Source of the DNA: Luzula sylvatica
Lineage: Eukaryota > Streptophyta > Magnoliopsida > Poales > Juncaceae
NCBI GenBank assembly: GCA_946800325.1
Contig: OX326959.1
Span: forward strand, 49,172,784 to 49,236,783
Direction: 5' to 3'
DNA length: 64,000 bases
The notes beneath the pieces were generated by a model. That model saw nothing but the letters and a program-made list of their open reading frames with translations, did not search any database and was not told the origin of the DNA. A program made the translations under genes and the position numbers. Of the stretch, positions 61,601-64,000 are shown piece after piece. Each line of letters opens with the position of its first letter. Position 1 is the first letter of the stretch.

Positions 61601-64000
61601 CCGGGACTGAAGACTAACACATACAAATTTCTATTTTTCCTATTTTTTGCATAAAATCAAAAACTGAAGTCTAACACCCTCAAAAATATCAATTATTATT
61701 TTTTCTAAAAAGGACCAAAATAGTTCTCAAAACTGAGCAAAATACTTCATTTTTCATGTTTTTCTCAAAAAATTACGTGATTGAAGACTAACACATACAA
61801 ATTTCTATTTTTCCTATTTTAGCAAAAAATCAAAAACTTAAGTCTAACACCTTCAAAAATATCAATTATCATTTTTTCTAAAAGAGTCCAAAATAGTTCT
61901 CTAAAATGAGCAAAGTACTTCATTTTTCATGTTTTTCTAAAAAAACTTCGTGTTTGAAGACTAACACATACAAATTTCTATTTTTCCTATTTTTTGCAAA
62001 AAATCAAAAAATGAAGTCTAACACCTTCAAAAATATCAATTATCATTTTTTCTAAAAAAGGCCAAAATAGTTCTCTAAAATGAGCAAAATACTTAATTTT
62101 TCATGTTTTTCTCAAAAATTTCCGGGATTGAAGACTAACACATACAAATTTCTATTTTTCCTGTTTTTTGCATAAAATCAAAAACTGAAGTCTAACACCT
62201 TCAAAAATATCAATTATCATTTTTTTCTAAAAGATTCCAAAATAGTTCTCTAAAATGAGCAAAATACTTCATTTTTCATGTTTTTCTAAAAAAACTTCGT
62301 GATTGAAGACTAACACATACAAATTTCTATTTTGCCTATTTTTTGCAAAAAATGAAAAACTGAAGCCTAACACCTGCAAAAATATCAATTATCATTTTTT
62401 CGAAAAGAGTCCAAAATAGTTCTCTAAAATGAGCAAAATACTTCATTTTTCATGTTTTTCTCAAAAAGCTTCGTGATTGAAGACTAACACATACAAATTT
62501 CTATTTTTCCTATTTTGTGCAAAAAATCAGAAACTGAAGTCTAACACCTTCAAAAATATCAATTATCATTTTTTCTAAAAAAGACCAAAATAGTTCTCTA
62601 AAATGAGCAAAATACTTTATTTTTCATGTTTTTCTTAAAAAACTCCGGGATTGAAGACTAACAAATTTCTATTTTTCCTATTTTCTGCATAAAATCAAAA
62701 ACTTAAGTCTAACACCTTCAAAAATATCAATTATCATTTTTTCTAAAAAAGACCAAAATAGTTCTCTAAAATGAGCAAAATACTTCATTTTTCTTGTTTT
62801 TCTCAAAAAATTCCGTGATTGAAGACTAACACATACAAATTTCAATTTTTCCAATTTTTTGCAAAATATAAAAAACTGAAGTCTTACACCTTCAAAAATA
62901 TCAATTATCATTTTTTCTATAATAGACCAAAATAGTTCTCTAAAATGAGCAAAATACTTCTTTTTTCATGTTTTTCTCAAAAAACTCCTGGACTGAAGAC
63001 TAATACATACAAATTTCTATTATTCCTATTTTGGGCAAAAAATCAAAAACTGAAGTCTAACACCTTCAAAAATATCAATTATCAATTTTTCTAAAAAAGA
63101 CCAAAATAGTTATCTAAAATGAGCAAAATACTTTATTTTTCATGTTTTTCTTAAAAAACTCCGGGATTGAAGACTAACAAATTTCTATTTTTCCTATTTT
63201 CTGCATAAAATCAAAAACTGAAGTCTAACACCTTCAAAAATATCAATTATCATTTTTTTCTAAAAGAGACCAAAATAGTTCTCTAAAATGAGCAAAATAC
63301 TTCATTTTTCATGTTTTTCTCAAAAAACTTCGTGATTGAAGACTAACACATACAAATTTCAATTTTTCCAATTTTTTTCAAAAAATAAAAAACTGAAGTC
63401 TAACACCTTCAAAAATATCAATTATCATTTTTTCTAAAAAAGACCAAAATAGTTCTCTAAAATGAGCAAAATACTTTATTTTTCATGTTTTTCTTAAAAA
63501 AATGCGGGATTGAAGACTAACAAATTTCTATTTTTCCTATTTTTGGCATAAAATCAAAAACTGAAGTCTAACACCTTCAAAAATATCAATTATCATTTTT
63601 TTCTAAAAGAGTCCAAAATAGTTCTCTAAAATGAGCAAAATACTTCATTTTTCATGTTTTTCTCAAAAAACTTCGTGATTGAAGACTAACACATACAAAT
63701 TTCTATTTTGCCTATTTTTTGCAAAAAATTAAAAACTGAAGTCTAACACCTTCAAAAATATCAATTTTCATTTTTTCTAAAAAAGACCAAAATAGTTCTC
63801 TAAAATGAGCAAAATACTTCATTTTTCATGTTTTTCTCAAAAAACTTCGTGATTGAAGACTAACACATACAAATTTCTATTTTGCCTATTTTTTGCAAAA
63901 AATCAAAAACTGAAGTCTAACACCTTCAAAAATATCAATTATAATTTTTTCTAAAAAAGACCAAAATAGTTCTCTAAAATGAGCAAAATACTTTATTTTT

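Larger units (their letters stand above)
18020..64000 (+). repeat. satellite DNA array, monomer about 169-175 bp, continues past the right edge
   Basis: The array begins abruptly at about 18020 ('GGGGAGAG' then 'AAATTTCTATTTTGCC') and fills the rest of the window, so roughly 265 monomers by length. Monomer starts (GATTGAAGAC or variant) at 18174, 18343, 18517, 18686, 18860, 19030, 19204 and 19378 give lengths 169, 174, 169, 174, 170, 174 and 174. All copies seen are in one orientation and no transposon interrupts them. The sequence is very AT-rich. Variants differ at a few places: presence of CACATA after 'GACTAA', the centre 'TTTTGCAAAAAATC'/'GCATAAAATC'/'GCAAAATATAAAA', 'AAAAGACC'/'AAAGAGTCC'/'AAAGGCC'/'AATAGACC', and the end 'CTTCGTG'/'CTCCGGG'/'TTCCGTG'/'ATGCGGG'. 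Length and homogeneity fit a centromeric or pericentromeric satellite, but location is inferred only. Minus-strand ORFs of 94 codons here come from two in-phase 174-bp units and are not genes. Confidence 0.97.

Noticed and set aside
18020..64000. CENP-B-box-like motif in the satellite (TTCG or CGGG near GATTGAAG)
   Set aside because: The two half-motifs TTCG and CGGG occur in alternative monomer variants, not together with the required spacing. No match to the full box was found.
18020..64000. CRISPR-like array
   Set aside because: Units are tandem with no unique spacers, and the context is a plant nuclear genome.

Overview
The window is nuclear DNA of a flowering plant. The evidence is a kinesin-14 motor fragment with plant-type short exons and introns, a LINE-type zinc-knuckle ORF, Mutator-like and hAT-like elements with target-site duplications, several MITE-like elements, and a tandem satellite with a monomer near 174 bp. 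The species cannot be named. The zinc-knuckle-then-DUF4283-like order of the left-hand ORF recalls monocot retroelement proteins, but that is only a hint.

Layout. At 1-2252 (minus) a long uninterrupted ORF runs off the left edge; it is the best coding sequence in the window and is retroelement-like. From 2.3 to 11.5 kb lies AT-rich intergenic DNA holding a 64-bp minisatellite (2959-3262), a tail-to-tail inverted duplication of a short signal-peptide ORF (3740-4000), a 495-bp hAT-type MITE with an 8-bp target-site duplication (5698-6192), a (TA)n tract, a MITE with 'ATCATACACC' ends (8673-8933), and other short repeats. A 2.8-kb Mutator-like element (11520-14351) has long terminal inverted repeats and a 9-bp target-site duplication. 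A further MITE-like element follows at 14.87-15.5 kb. At 15827-16974 (minus) are five exons of a kinesin-14 gene reaching only the first half of the motor domain (P-loop present; switch I and switch II not found). From 17.04 to 18.02 kb is a transition zone with a small CpG-rich patch.

From about 18020 to the right edge (46 kb, continuing beyond) everything is one satellite array in one orientation, with no transposon insertion seen. Monomers come in a long form (about 174 bp) and a short form (about 169 bp, lacking 6 bp). By the usual plant pattern this is a candidate centromeric or pericentromeric satellite; nothing in the sequence proves that. The array carries nested large duplications (4490-bp tandem, 3290-bp tandem, 16.6-kb-spaced). 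Each monomer appears to be three diverged units of about 58 bp, each with a T-tract/A-tract dyad. One monomer near 29.87 kb carries an extra 58-bp step, which supports that origin.

No operon or pathway can be described. Apart from the left-edge ORF, the kinesin remnant and the small signal-peptide ORFs, I see no convincing protein genes. Short ORFs inside the satellite are by-products of a 174-bp (3 x 58) period.
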